Part shown: one piece after another, positions 33,754 through 43,442 of the stretch
Layout of the letters: the number at the start of each line of letters is the position of its first letter
Position numbering within the stretch: position 1 is the first letter of the stretch
NCBI GenBank assembly: GCA_028571685.1
Contig: CM053142.1
Span: 125,852,796-125,916,795, forward strand
DNA: 64,000 nt
Source of the DNA: Heterohyrax brucei
Lineage: Eukaryota; Chordata; Mammalia; Hyracoidea; Procaviidae
Direction of reading: 5' to 3'
Notes under the pieces: model-generated
The model's database searches: none
Told to the model about the DNA's origin: nothing
What the model saw: only the letters and a program-made list of their open reading frames with translations
Translations under genes and position numbers: made by a program

Positions 33754-34252
33754 TGTCATGGATTGAATTGTGTCCCCCTCCAAAATATATGTAGCCATGT
33801 GCTTGAGCCATAATTCCCAATATTTTGTGGTTGTCCTCCATTTTGTGATTTTTCCTGTATGTTGAAGGATTAGGGTGGGACTGTAAATCCCTTCATAAGA
33901 TCATCTCCCTGCTCCACTGTAAAGGGAGTTTCCCTGGAGTATGGCTTGCCTTGCCCTTAATCCTTTCAGCCTGCAAGAGACAAAAAGAGCAGGCAGAGAA
34001 TTGGGAAGCTCACACCATCAAGCAAGCAACAGCGTGTCCTTCAGATTTGAGGTTCCTGCACCTAGATGCTCCCTGGACAAAGACTGATGCTGTACTGGAC
34101 TTTCCTCCAGTGACGACAAGGGGGAAAGCCTTACCCTGGAGTGGACATCCTGAATTGGATTTGTAGCCTACCAGACTATGTAAGAATAAACTTGTCTTTG
34201 TTAAAGCCATCCACTCTGTGGTATTTCTGTTAGAACAGCACTGTCTAATGAA
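33754..34252 (+). mobile_element. Solo LTR (ERVL/MaLR-like), inside mariner
   Basis: It starts TGTCATGGATTGAATTGTGTCC and shows the 3' parts of the family: AATAAACTTGTCTTTGTTAAAGCC with a polyadenylation signal and CTCTGTGGTATTTCTGTTAG near the end. About 500 bp long and without internal retroviral sequence, it is a solo LTR fossil. It is the same family as 36090, 48880 and 57827, but in the opposite orientation. Placing it in ERVL/MaLR is tentative. Confidence 0.85.
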
Positions 34253-34261
34253 AGTACCAAG

Positions 34262-34480
34262 TTTACCATTTGGAAATTCTGAAAAAGCTGCATCACAAAG
34301 TTGGATGAAAATGACCTGAACTTGTTGCCAAAATCTCATGGCTCTTGCATCACTGTAGTGCACCAGCTCACACAGCACTTGTCTGTGAGGGAATTTTTAT
34401 CCAGTAAACAAATAACTGTAGTAGAACACTTGCTTTACTTACCTGATCTGGTCCCAATGACTTTTTTCTTTACTGGAAGA
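34262..34480 (+). pseudogene. Mariner transposase remnant (C-terminal part)
   Basis: The frame reads SVREFLSSKQITVVEHLLY followed by PDLVPMTFFF. This matches the mariner stretch that normally reads YSPDLAPNDFFLF around the last catalytic aspartate. In this copy the D in the N-D-F-F position is lost and the frame breaks soon after, so the enzyme is dead. The upstream segment near 34330-34360 is a decayed HHDNAPAH region (CATCACTGTAGTGCACCAGC). Confidence 0.88.
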
Positions 34481-34766
34481 TAAAGGAAATATTGAAAGGA
34501 AGACATTTTCATGACATTGAAGATATAAAGTATACTATGATGACAGTTCTGATGGCCATTCTGTAAAAAGCATTCCAAAATTGCTTTGAAGGGTGGACCA
34601 GGTGCTGGTGTCAGTGCCTAGATTCTAAAAGGGAGTACTTTGAAGGCAACCGTAGTGATATTCAGCAATGAGGTGTATAGCCCTTTTTCTAGGATGAGTT
34701 CATGAACTTAGTTGTCAGACCTCATCCGTCAATAGATAATTCCTTTTATTCCTGAATAGTGTTCTA

Positions 34767-34925
34767 GGAGCCTCTGGGTAGCACATTTAAGCACTCAGCT
34801 ACTAACTGAAAGACTGGTGGTACAAACTCACTCAGAGGTAACTTGGAATAAAGCCCTGGCAGATTAGATCAGAAAGGGTCATTCATGAAAACCGTGTGTC
34901 AGAGTCAACTTGACATCAAATGGTT
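34767..34925 (+). repeat. AfroSINE, second subtype
   Basis: GGAGCCTCTGGGTAGCACA, CTACTAACTGAAAGACTGG, CACTCAGAGGTAAC, AAGCCCTGGCAGATTAGATC and CAGAGTCAACTTGACATC. The CCCAGAGG-type junction and the GCCCTGGCA block mark the second AfroSINE subtype, whose head is very close to tRNA-Asn. Confidence 0.88.
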
Positions 34926-36089
34926 ATTCCAGTACATAAATATAAAAAACTGTTTTTCCATTGACCTACCTAGCTGATAGACAGTTACATTTTTCCCAGT
35001 TTTGACTACTACAAATAAAGTTGCTGTGAAGCTGTATATACAAGTCATTATGTGGTCATACTCTTTTCATTTCTCTGGAGTGAATACCTAAGAATGAGAT
35101 GGCTGGACTACATGTTAGGTCTATGTTTAATTTGAAAAGAAAGTGAAAAGCTGTTTTCCAAAGTAGTAGAGCTATTTTGCAATCTCTGCAGCATTCTACA
35201 AGGTAAATTTGTTCCATATCATCACCAACACTTGGCATTGTCAGTCTTGTCAATATTAGCCAGTCAGATAGGTGTGCTGTGGTATCTGCTTTTGCTTTTA
35301 ATTTGCACTTCTGTAACCCAGCGTAAATTTTTTTCCCTGTGTTTTCTTCCTCAAGTTTTTTTAGCTCTTCTATAGTGTGAATTCTATGGTTCAATATATA
35401 TATAATGTTAGGTTAAGTGTTTAATTTTTTAAAGAGATGGATATTTGTTATTTCAACACTTTGTGTTGGAAATATTTTCCTTCAATCATTGAATAACTTT
35501 AGCACTTCTATAAAAAAACTAATTGGCTGTATGTATGTGGGTCTGTTTCTGGGCTCAGTACTCTGCTCCCTTGATCTATATGTCTATCACTATGCTGATA
35601 CTGTACTTTGTTGGTTAATACAGCTTTAAATCAGTCTTGGAATCAGGCATAATTCCTCTAGGCTTTTGTTAGTCACCATTGTTTTGGCTATTCTCAGCCC
35701 TTTGCAGTTCCCCATTAGTTTTAGAATCAGCTTATTGCCCTGACTGGCACTTCCAATTCAGTGATGAAGAGAAGTGCTGAAGGCAGGTGTTCTTGTCATG
35801 TTCCTGAAACTGGGGAAGAATTGTTCACTGGATGTCTGAATTAAGTATAGTAGTGTGTATAGATTTTTCATCGACATCTTTTGCCAGAATAAGGTTCCCT
35901 TCTATTCCTAGTTTGCTGATTTTATTATGAATAGGTTTCAGTTTGTCAAATGATTTTTTTCTGCATCTATTGATACAATCATAAAATTTTTATTCTTTTT
36001 CAGACATCACCATAACTATGTAAGGAATCATTTCAGTTGAACATACCACTTTGTTTCTTTTGTCTTAATCTGTATAGTAAAATGGAGGT

Positions 36090-36536
36090 TGTCTCAGTCA
36101 TCTAGTGCTGCTATAACAGAAATACCACAAGTGAATGGCTTTAAAAAGAGAAATGTTACTCTGTCACAGTCAGTAGGCTGCAGGTCCAAATACAAGGTGT
36201 CAGCTCTAGGGGAAGTCTTTTTCTGTTGGTCTGGAGGAAAATCCTTGTCAATCTTTCCCTGAACTAGGTGTTTCTGAGGTGCAGGGACCCTGAGTTCAAA
36301 GGATGCTCTGTTTCTGGTGCTGCTTCTTTCCTGATGGTGTGAGGTCTCCAACTCTGCTTGCTTTCCTTTCCCTCTGTATCCTAAGAGATTACATCAAGGC
36401 TGCAGTCTTAACCACCCCCTCCCCCATTAACATCATAGAAGCAGGATTTGCATGAATAGGAATATCACACAGTACCTGGAATCGTGTACCGAACTGCCAC
36501 ACACAGTTTTGGGGGAACCCAATTCTGTCCATGATA
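36090..36536 (-). mobile_element. Solo LTR (ERVL/MaLR-like)
   Basis: Antisense LTR from TGTCTCAGTCATCTAGTGCTG, through CAGAAATACCACAAGTG, CTAGGGGAAGTC and CATTAACATCATAGAAGCAGG, to CAATTCTGTCCATGATA. GAGGT (36085-36089) and GGGGT (36537-36541) may be the original 5-bp duplication. No internal retroviral region is present. Confidence 0.87.
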
Positions 36537-36639
36537 GGGGTCTTCCTAATACAAAACTAAGGGAGAATCAATACAGTGGAAAAGACCTGTATTTCATTTT
36601 CTCTGTTAATTGGCATTAGCACTCGTCCATATTTTAGCC

Positions 36640-37140
36640 ATAATTGCCTCTAATTTGGATGATGAGATTGGCTTCTTAGCTGTTCATCTGACCCAGTCGC
36701 TCCCCTCCCCATCGTAATCTAAGAGTAACCTTTCTGAAGAACACTTCTGGTCGTGTTGCCAGTTGCTTTCTTAACAATCATAGCCATCATTGGCTCCTGA
36801 TCACCCACAGACTGTGATTCTTCTCTTCCGTTAGGAAAATCATTGTCTCCATAATCCAGCATCTTGTCCTCAGTCATCTCTATATAGCTATACCATTTCA
36901 TGCCTTTTATCATTATCAGTTCTAAATATGATGTCTTCCCATATCTGTATTTTTATACTTATGACATCACACTTTATTTTTTGCTACATCTGTTTGTTTT
37001 ATGTTTTTCACTGGATTGCATTAGTTTGAAAGATGCAAGCAATATCCATTGTATCCATTGTGCTTTCTTGATATAATTCGTTGTATATGTTAGGCACTTT
37101 GTAAATTGAATGACTTTGTTAGTTGAATGGCTAGATGGAC
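36640..37140 (+). repeat. Ancient L2 LINE 3' end (sense)
   Basis: CATCATTGGCTCCTGATCACC resembles the CCAATGGCTCCCCAT region of L2. The far end, GTTAGGCACTTTGTAAATTGAATGACTTTGTTAGTTGAATGG, resembles the GTAGGCACTCAATAAATG terminus. It is highly diverged. Confidence 0.55.
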
Positions 37141-37894
37141 TTGAACATTTTTGTAAACACATACATAATATGAAATGAGGGACTGTATCTTGGGTACAAA
37201 TGGAAAATATAGTTCAACTTCTACTTTTGTGAGTACCTTCAGTGCTGTAATGGGGTCAGTGAATTTTACCGTGGGGCTTTTTGATCAGGTATTTTCATTT
37301 TAAAAGGATAATATATTCTCGAATTGTGATGGTTAGTGTTCATGTAGCTTTGTAACTTTGGGGTGGTTTTTCAATTTCTAAAATACTTGTAGTTGCTGAC
37401 AATTTACTTTTCTGACCATTAACAGAGTAATCAAGTTATTTTGAGTACAAGACAGAATCCCAGCTAATATACATGCAAAAATTCCCTTTGACTCTGATAC
37501 TGATTGAACCTAATAGCTCTTGTTTTGAATTTCATAATTTAGAAGGGTAAAACTTGAAAATACGCCTCAAAACAATGGAGCCTCTGTTTTTACCAAAAGG
37601 CAGTGATTGTGTTGAGCATTTTAACTGGTTATCAAACCTCAGGCTGCTGGTTTGAAGAGTGAACTTTGGCAATAGGCACTTGGCTCTCAGCACTGTTTTG
37701 CAGCTGGCTAGAATGTGAATAAACTTCTCATTGAAAGAGAGACATATCTTCTCAAAGAAGGAGAACAAAGTCCTCAACCCAGTAATCTCCGTTTCTGTCA
37801 GCTCCCATTTACCTTTTCATTTCTGAAAGCCTCTTCAAGTATCAGAGAGAGGTGTTTTTAAATTCATAAAAATCAGAGAAGAAACCTATTACTG
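37141..37894. other. No recognised feature
   Basis: AT-rich unique-looking sequence up to the sharp start of the RTE element. An 81-codon minus-strand frame at 37532-37777 has no domain I recognise. Confidence 0.5.
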
Positions 37895-38618
37895 CTCTTA
37901 AGTGAATACAACTTTTATTCAAATTTATGCATCAACCACTAAGGCCAAAGGTGGAGAAATGAAAGATTTTTACCAGCTTCTGCGGTTTGAAGTCAGTCAA
38001 ACATGCAGTTATGATGCATTGATAATTATTGGTAATTGGAATGTGGAAGTTGGAAACAAAAAGGATAAGTGGTTGGAGAATACGGTCTTGGTATTCTGAT
38101 AGACTTTTGCAAGACTAATGACCTATTTGTTGGAAATACCTTGTATGCAGTATAAACAGTGACTCTACACGTGACCCTCAGTGAATGGAAAACATAGGCA
38201 TTAAAGAGATGACATCTATGGAAGGAGACAGTGGAGAAGCTCAGTATCATCCAAACAAGTCCAGGGGATGAACACAGAACAGTTTATCAGTTATGCATAT
38301 GCAAATTCAGGTTGAAGCTGAAGGAAATGAAAACAAGTCCACAAGAGCCAAGGTACGACCTTGAATATTTCACACCCGAATTGAGAGACCATCTCAAGAA
38401 TAGAATTGACACACTGAACAATGATGACCAACACCGGATGAGTTATGGGATAATATCAAGAAGATCGTACATGAAGAAAGCAAAAAGTTGTTAAAAATAT
38501 AAGAAAACAGAAAAAACCAAAATAGATGGATGTCAGAAGAAGCTATAAACTCTTGAATATAGAGTAGCTAAAGCAAATGGAAGAAACACTGAAGTAAAGC
38601 TGGCAGTTTAAATCATTA

Positions 38619-38873
38619 TGAAGTAAAAATTCATACCTCGAGTTGCAGTATTAAAGGGTTCTCTAGGTCTTGGGAAACCCTGGTGGTGTAGTGGTTCAGA
38701 GCAGTGGCTGATAACCCGTAGGCTGGCGGTTCAGATCCACCAGATACTCCTTGGAAACTGATGGGGTGGGCCTACTCTGTTCTGTAGATTCTCTGTGAAT
38801 TGGAATTGAGTCAGTGGCAGTGAGTGATAAGTGTAGTCCATGATTACGTAGTGGTTATAGCAGTCGACTGCTA
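38619..38873 (+). repeat. 250-bp displaced duplication, copy 1
   Basis: From ATGAAGTAAAAATTCATACC this segment matches 39326-39580 with roughly ten substitutions by eye. It contains an RTE piece, a complete AfroSINE and the head of a second SINE. Relative to the RTE order, it lies upstream of sequence (38897-39000) that it should follow. Confidence 0.92.
38676..38824 (+). repeat. AfroSINE in the duplication, copy 1
   Basis: GGGAAACCCTGGTGGTGTAGTGG, GGTTCAGATCCACCAG, CTCCTTGGAAACTG, CCTACTCTGTTCTG and GAATTGGAATTGAGTCAG make a complete short SINE. The same copy recurs at 39383-39531. Confidence 0.93.
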
Positions 38874-38896
38874 ACCAAATATAGTCGACTGCTAAA
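38835..38896 (+). repeat. Truncated second SINE head
   Basis: CCATGATTACGTAGTGG and GCAGTCGACTGCTAACCAAA match the start of the SINE at 39540. It breaks off, repeats TAGTCGACTGCTAA imperfectly and goes over into RTE sequence (ACAGAATATCTCAG). Confidence 0.8.
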
Positions 38897-39000
38897 CAGA
38901 ATATCTCAGATGGTGTCTGAAGAAGACCAAGTGTTTGAAAGAAACATACAAAGACCTGAAGTTAGAACACGGAAAAGAGAAGGACACACACGTCATTTCT

Positions 39001-39330
39001 CTTTTTTTTTTTAAATTAAATTTAATTTTTTTTATTATGACTGAGTGAAAATGTACATTCCCATATAAATTTACATGCCCACCTATATGCAGCTTCCACT
39101 GCTCTCCCTGCCCGCTGACAGCACACTATTCCTCTTTGCTCCATACATGTCTCATCCTCCCAACAGACTCCTTTCCCCTCGTCTCCACCCACTCCCCTTA
39201 CTCCAGCCAGAGGTCAGCAAGATGATATCCTATAGATGCACAGAACCATAAAGTGCATCCAATATGTGGTCACTCTGCATCGCCAAGTCCAATCCATTTG
39301 TGTCTAAAGAGTGGACCTTCATTATGAAGT
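39001..39330 (-). repeat. L1 3' UTR fragment inside RTE
   Basis: A T-run (39001-39030) precedes GACTGAGTGAAAATGTACATTCCC, CACCTATATGCAGCTTCC and GAGTGGACCTTCATTATGA. This is the same sequence as the 3' UTR of the large L1 at 6.1-6.4 kb. It is 5'-truncated at about 39330, where it meets copy 2 of the duplication. Confidence 0.93.
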
Positions 39331-39580
39331 AAAAATTCATACCTCGAGTTGCAGTATTAAAGGGTTCTCTAGGTCTTGGGAAACCCTGGTGGTGTAGTGG
39401 TTCAGAGCAGTGGCTGATAACCCATAGGCTGGCAGTTCAAATCCACCAGATACTCCTTGGAAACTGATGGGGCGGGCCTACTCTGTTCTGTAGGTTCTCT
39501 GTGAATTGGAATTGAGTTAGTGGCAGTGAGTGGTAAGTGTGGTCCATGATCACGTAGTGGTTATAGCAGTCGACTGCTAA
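39326..39580 (+). repeat. 250-bp displaced duplication, copy 2
   Basis: Matches 38619-38873 at an offset of 707 bp. This copy continues into a complete second SINE and then into the next part of the RTE (CATCAAAAGAAG at 39748), so it is the one in the ancestral position. Confidence 0.9.
39383..39531 (+). repeat. AfroSINE in the duplication, copy 2
   Basis: Same SINE as 38676-38824: GGTGGTGTAGTGG, GGCAGTTCAAATCCACC, CTACTCTGTTCTGTAGG. Confidence 0.93.
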
Positions 39581-39707
39581 CCAAAAAGTTGGTGGTTTGA
39601 AACCACCAGCAGCTTGAAGGGAGAAAGGCATCACCATCTACTTCCATAGGGACTTATAACCTTGGTACCCTATAAGGTTGCTGGGAGTCAGAATTAACCT
39701 GACAGCA
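39540..39707 (+). repeat. AfroSINE, variant head
   Basis: GTCCATGATCACGTAGTGG, CGACTGCTAACCAAAAAG, GTTTGAAACCACCAG, GGGAGAAAGGCATCACC and GGAGTCAGAATTAACCTGACAGCAA. The head differs from the common subtype and its start is truncated in duplication copy 1. Confidence 0.85.
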
Positions 39708-40612
39708 ATATGTTTGTTTTGTGGGGAGGTATAGGTAAAAATAGAATGACACAGCATCAAAAGAAGAAAATGTAAGGAATACACAAAGTAACTGTACCAG
39801 AAAGAATTGGTCTATGTTCAGCCATTTCAGGAGATAGCGTATGATCAAGAGTCTATGGTACTGAAGGAAAGAACTCCAAACTGCACTGAAAGCACTGGAG
39901 GAAAACAAGGCTTTGGGAATTGACTGAATACCAGTTGAGATGTTTTAACCAACAGATGTAACACTGAACATGCTCAGTTGTCTGTGCCAGCTTCTCTTTA
40001 GCAGCTAACTCAGCAGCTCACTGGAAGACATCCATATTTGTGCCCATTCCAAGGAAGGGTGATCCATCAGAAAGCAGAAATTATTGAACAGTATCATTAG
40101 TATCACACACAAGAAAATTTTGCTGAAGGTAATTAAAAAATAGTTGCAACAGTACATTGACAGGGAGCTGCCAGAAATTTGAAATGGATTCAAAAGAGGA
40201 TGTGGAACAAGAGATACCATTGCTGATGTCAGATGGATCTTGGCTGAAAGCAGAGCATATTAGAGAAATATTTACATGTATTTTATTGACTATGCAAAGA
40301 TATTCTATTATCTGGATCATAACACATTATGTATAAAATTGTAAAGAATGGGCATACCAGAATACTTAATTGTGCCTATTGCAGAACCTGCACATGAACT
40401 AAGATTTGAACAGAACAAGGGGATACATTGTATTTTAAAATCAGGGAAGATGTATTTCAGGGTTGCATCCTTTCGCTGTACTTAGTTTGTATGCTGAGCA
40501 AATAATCCAGGAAGCTGGTCTGTATGAAAAAGAGTGGGACATCAGAATTGGAGGAAGACTCATTAACTACTTGTAATATGTAGATGACACAACCCTAATT
40601 TAAGGGCACTTA

Positions 40613-41380
40613 ACAATTATTCTGCTTGATACTCTCATTCTAAGAGGTTTATTCTTTGTGGTATCTCTACATCAGGAGTTAGGTTTTCTTTCTGGCTTCT
40701 TCCTCATTAAGGAGTTGTATAAATACTACAAGTCTTAGTGCTTTTTGTAACTCACCAGTTTTATTCGCTTTGTTTAGGTTCCATCTTTGTTTTGACATGC
40801 AATAGAAATGGTTAAAATGTACAGTGCATTGTTCTTCAGGTGGCCCATATCACAAGCTGATGACTTGTAGGTGTTTTTTTTCTCATAGGAAAATTTGGGG
40901 GCAGTATCTTGCTAGTCTTGCTGCCAAAGGTTTATTCTTCTCTGTATCCCTGTGTGTCCTCTCTTCACCCCAAGGTGAAGTCTTTGACTTTTCAAGTAAG
41001 TTGATATAAAACATACATAACCCTTCACATTTCATATAGGATTTTTGACATCCTATAAGTGTAGGAGAATCTCTTGAAATGTGTTAGAAACCTTGCCAGG
41101 GATTAATAATTTCACTGTATTAATGAATTGCAGTACCAGGTTTAATAAACTAATCCTGCATGTTCCTTCTGCAGTGCTAATTCTGGAATGACCTACCACC
41201 CTATCCTGCACACCCCAGTCTCCCCATCCTCAGTTAGCTGCTGGCCTCTGTGTTTTCTTACCCTTCCCTCCTTGTTGTTGCCATGGAATTATAGCGTATA
41301 GTATGACAGTTGTCTGCTATCAGGATCCACTCGCATGTTATCTTAGGTATCTTGTCAGAGTACCGGAAGTGTCATCATTA
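40613..41380. other. No recognised feature
   Basis: Sequence beyond the truncated RTE end. No convincing repeat or exon is seen. Confidence 0.5.
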
Positions 41381-41714
41381 GTTGCTGTTGAGGCAACCCC
41401 TGATTCGTTGCAGCTTTATGTGTGCAGAGTGAAATTATGCCTGATTGTGTGCCATTCCTGTGATAAGTTGCAGATAAGACTATTGTGGTCTACAGAAGTT
41501 TCACTGGTTAGTGTTTGGAAGTAGATCTTCTGTGCTGTCTTTTAGTCTGTCTTAGTCTGGAAGCACCACTGAAAACTTATTCAGCACTGTAGCAATACAA
41601 GTCTATGCTGACAGATGTGTAGTAGCTACACACGAAGTACATTGATTGTGAATCTAACCTAGGTCTCCTTCATGGAAGGCAAAAATTCCACCATTGAACC
41701 ACCAGTGCTTCAGT
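41381..41714 (-). repeat. tRNA-Gly-headed SINE with RTE-like tail
   Basis: On the minus strand the head, starting about 41711, reads GCACTGGTGGTTCAATGG (A box), then TTGCCTTCCATGAAGG and GGTTAGATTCA (B box). This is close to tRNA-Gly over about 70 bases. A body follows (CTTCCAGACTAAGACAGAC on that strand) and the tail is CCTCAACAGCAACTAATGATG, like the RTE and AfroSINE tails. A second copy is at 63378-63714. The anticodon loop position reads TCC. It is a decayed SINE, not a tRNA gene. Confidence 0.82.
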
Positions 41715-41728
41715 ACTTGACACATACC

Positions 41729-41896
41729 AAAAAAACCCAGCCAAATTCATTGCCATCAAGTTGATTCCAACTCATAGCAACCCTACAGGACAGAGTAGAA
41801 CTGCTCCATAGGGCTTCCAAGGAGCACCTGGTAGATTCAGACTGCTGACTTTTGGTTAGCAGCTATAGCACTTAACCACTGTGGCACCAGAGTTCC
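41729..41896 (-). repeat. AfroSINE
   Basis: AAAAAAACCCAGCCAAATTC, CCATCAAGTTGATTCCAACTC, GGACAGAGTAGAACTGC, GGAGCACCTGGTAG and GTGGCACCAGAGTTCCC form a complete antisense copy. CTTGACA occurs on both sides and may be its target duplication. Confidence 0.93.
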
Positions 41897-42104
41897 CATC
41901 TTGACAAGTAGTAGCTATCTAATTAATGTGTACTTACTGAGTCAGCACACGCCCCTTAGAACTAGCTGAACCACTATGCCTCAGTTTCTGTGCTGGATCA
42001 ACAATATGCGACAACAACCATAAGTAGAAAACCTTATCGGGAAAACATTATTCTGTTTCTCAAAATGTGACCAACGTTCTTCCCCTAATTTTGGCAGATA
42101 ATTT

Positions 42105-42364
42105 AATTTTTTGTATTATGATTGAATAAAAATGTACATTCCCATATAAATTTGCATGCCCACTTATATGCAGCTCCTACTGCTCTGCCTGCCCAGTGAC
42201 AGCACGCTCTTCCTCTCTGCTCCGTACATGTCCTATCCTCCCAACAGTCTCCTATCTCCTCCTTTCTACCCACTCTCCTTCCTCCAGTATGAAGTCAGCA
42301 GGACGACCTCCTACAGATGCATAGAACTATCAAGTGCCCATGAAATAATGGTCACTCTGCATCA
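42105..42364 (-). repeat. L1 3' UTR insertion with perfect 15-bp target-site duplication
   Basis: TTTGGCAGATAATTT at 42090-42104 and again at 42365-42379 flanks exactly one L1 3' UTR fragment (TGTACATTCCCATATAAATTTG, CACTTATATGCAGCTCC, GTCACTCTGC). The tail is at the left, so the element is on the minus strand, and it is 5'-truncated to about 260 bp. Confidence 0.96.
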
Positions 42365-42379
42365 TTTGGCAGATAATTT

Positions 42380-42890
42380 TAAGAATGTTATATGTATTAT
42401 GTACAAACACAGATTCACCTTAAAAACGAAACTTTCTTCTGCCATGGCTCTCTATTTTATTGGATTAATTTATTCTTTAGTTTGATTTGTAGGCTTATGT
42501 TGGAATGAAGAAGATAAATTTTCTTAGCGTTATTCAGACATTTCAGTTCCTTAGGCATTCTCCTAGCTTTCTTGTTTAAAGACTCTTAGGATAGATAAAG
42601 AATAAGAAAGGAAAAAGAAAAATACCTTTGGACTCAGTAAGTGTGTTTGTGTAACTTTTATAGAGATTATGGAAACATTTTATGTCTTAGAGAATACATC
42701 TTTGATGGATTTTTCACCTGTCTCTTTTTTTGTAGGTCATTTATCGTTAATCCAGCTTTTCTTTATGTAACTGGGAGTAGGGAAGGGGCAGCTTCTAACT
42801 GATGGTTCATGCAAAAACTAGATTGTTTGTCCAGATATTTAGCAACCAAGGAGGAGACAAGCTTTCAGACTCATGCCTTCCTGACTTTAA
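42380..42890. other. No recognised feature
   Basis: Unique-looking AT-rich sequence between the L1 insertion and the CA-rich simple repeat. Confidence 0.5.
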
Positions 42891-42892
42891 AC

Positions 42893-42951
42893 ACACGCAC
42901 ACGCACACGCACACGCACACACGTGCGTGCACACGCACGCACACACACACA
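42893..42951 (+). repeat. (ACACGC)/(AC)n simple repeat
   Basis: ACACGC units grade into a short GTGCGTGC interruption and a (AC)n run. Purine-pyrimidine alternation makes it capable of Z-DNA. The cysteine/valine-rich frame on the other strand is an artefact. Confidence 0.95.
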
Positions 42952-43209
42952 CCCTTACTCTGCTTTCTGTAGCCCTGGTGATCTAAAATTGATGAATCAG
43001 AATGAAGAAATGACACCTAACGACCACTGAGCCTTCTGGTTTCTGGATAAGAATAAGAAGTGTAATGCATTTGAAATACCAGATGGAAGTTAGTCCTAAC
43101 ATGGTCAACTTACTGGTTCCCAAACGGTTTGTGTTATAAAATGATTTTAATTAAATCCTTACAAAGAACCCAATCAGTAAAGTGAAATTGTTTGCGAAGA
43201 GGATAGAAG

Positions 43210-43442
43210 GAGACAAAGGTGCTAACATTTGTAAAATGCTTTGTAAGTGTCATCTTATTTAACCTCTAAAACAACCGTTAAGGCCGGTATTACTTCTGTT
43301 TTATAGATGCAAAAACTAAGAGGATAATAAGTAACTTGTCTGAAGTCATGCAACTAGTAAGTAAGTCGTATGGGAGAAGTTTAGACCTAAATTTGTGTAG
43401 CTCCAAAAGCTATACTCTTTCCAGTACCACAGATTGCCTAAT
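43210..43442 (-). repeat. MIR SINE (antisense)
   Basis: GCTAACATTTGTAAAATGC, GTGTCATCTTATTTAACC, TTTTATAGATGCAAAAACTAAG and AAGTAACTTGTCTGAAGTCATGCAACTAG follow the antisense MIR over nearly its whole length. Confidence 0.87.

Larger units (their letters stand above)
33536..34729 (+). mobile_element. Mariner DNA transposon, split by an LTR
   Basis: Terminal inverted repeats are visible as TCTGACAATTAAGTTCACGAAC at the left (from 33539) and its complement-like GTTCATGAACTTAGTTGTCAGAC at the right (to 34720). Between them, after a solo LTR, is the 3' half of a mariner transposase on the plus strand. The middle of the transposase gene is missing. It interrupts the old L1. Confidence 0.92.
33180..36089 (-). 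repeat. Old L1 (L1M type), ORF2 3' part and 3' UTR, heavily interrupted
   Basis: The antisense L1 begins with CTTTTATTGAGGCACCATTGACATACAATAAATTG, continues to about 33530, and resumes at about 34735 after a mariner. It is again interrupted by a SINE, then runs to 36089 through old ORF2 sequence (CTATGCTGATACTGTACTTTG, CTTTTGCCAGAATAAGG, TTCCTAGTTTGCTGATTTTATTATGAATAGG). Its right limit coincides with an LTR. ORF2 is decayed beyond useful open frames. Confidence 0.85.
37895..40612 (+). mobile_element. RTE LINE, endonuclease-to-RT part, rearranged and dead
   Basis: Sense RTE (BovB-related) ORF relics occur in order. The endonuclease is represented by IQIYASTTKAKG and LIIIGNWNVEVGNKK (37917-38060) and by its end CKFRLKLKEM (about 38300). 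The RT includes IDYAKIFYYLDH (40287-40322) and the catalytic-site relic YVDDTT at 40577-40594. Stops and frame changes are frequent. The order is disturbed between 38600 and 39730 by a displaced duplication, SINEs and an L1 fragment. The copy lacks the RTE 3' end, which is unusual because LINE copies normally lose the 5' end. Confidence 0.9.

Noticed and set aside
41636-41714. Functional tRNA-Gly gene on the minus strand
   Set aside because: Mismatches in the stems, an attached SINE body and tail, and a second copy at 63.7 kb show it is a SINE head.
42807-43030. Open frames on both strands over the ACACGC repeat
   Set aside because: Low-complexity products of a simple repeat.
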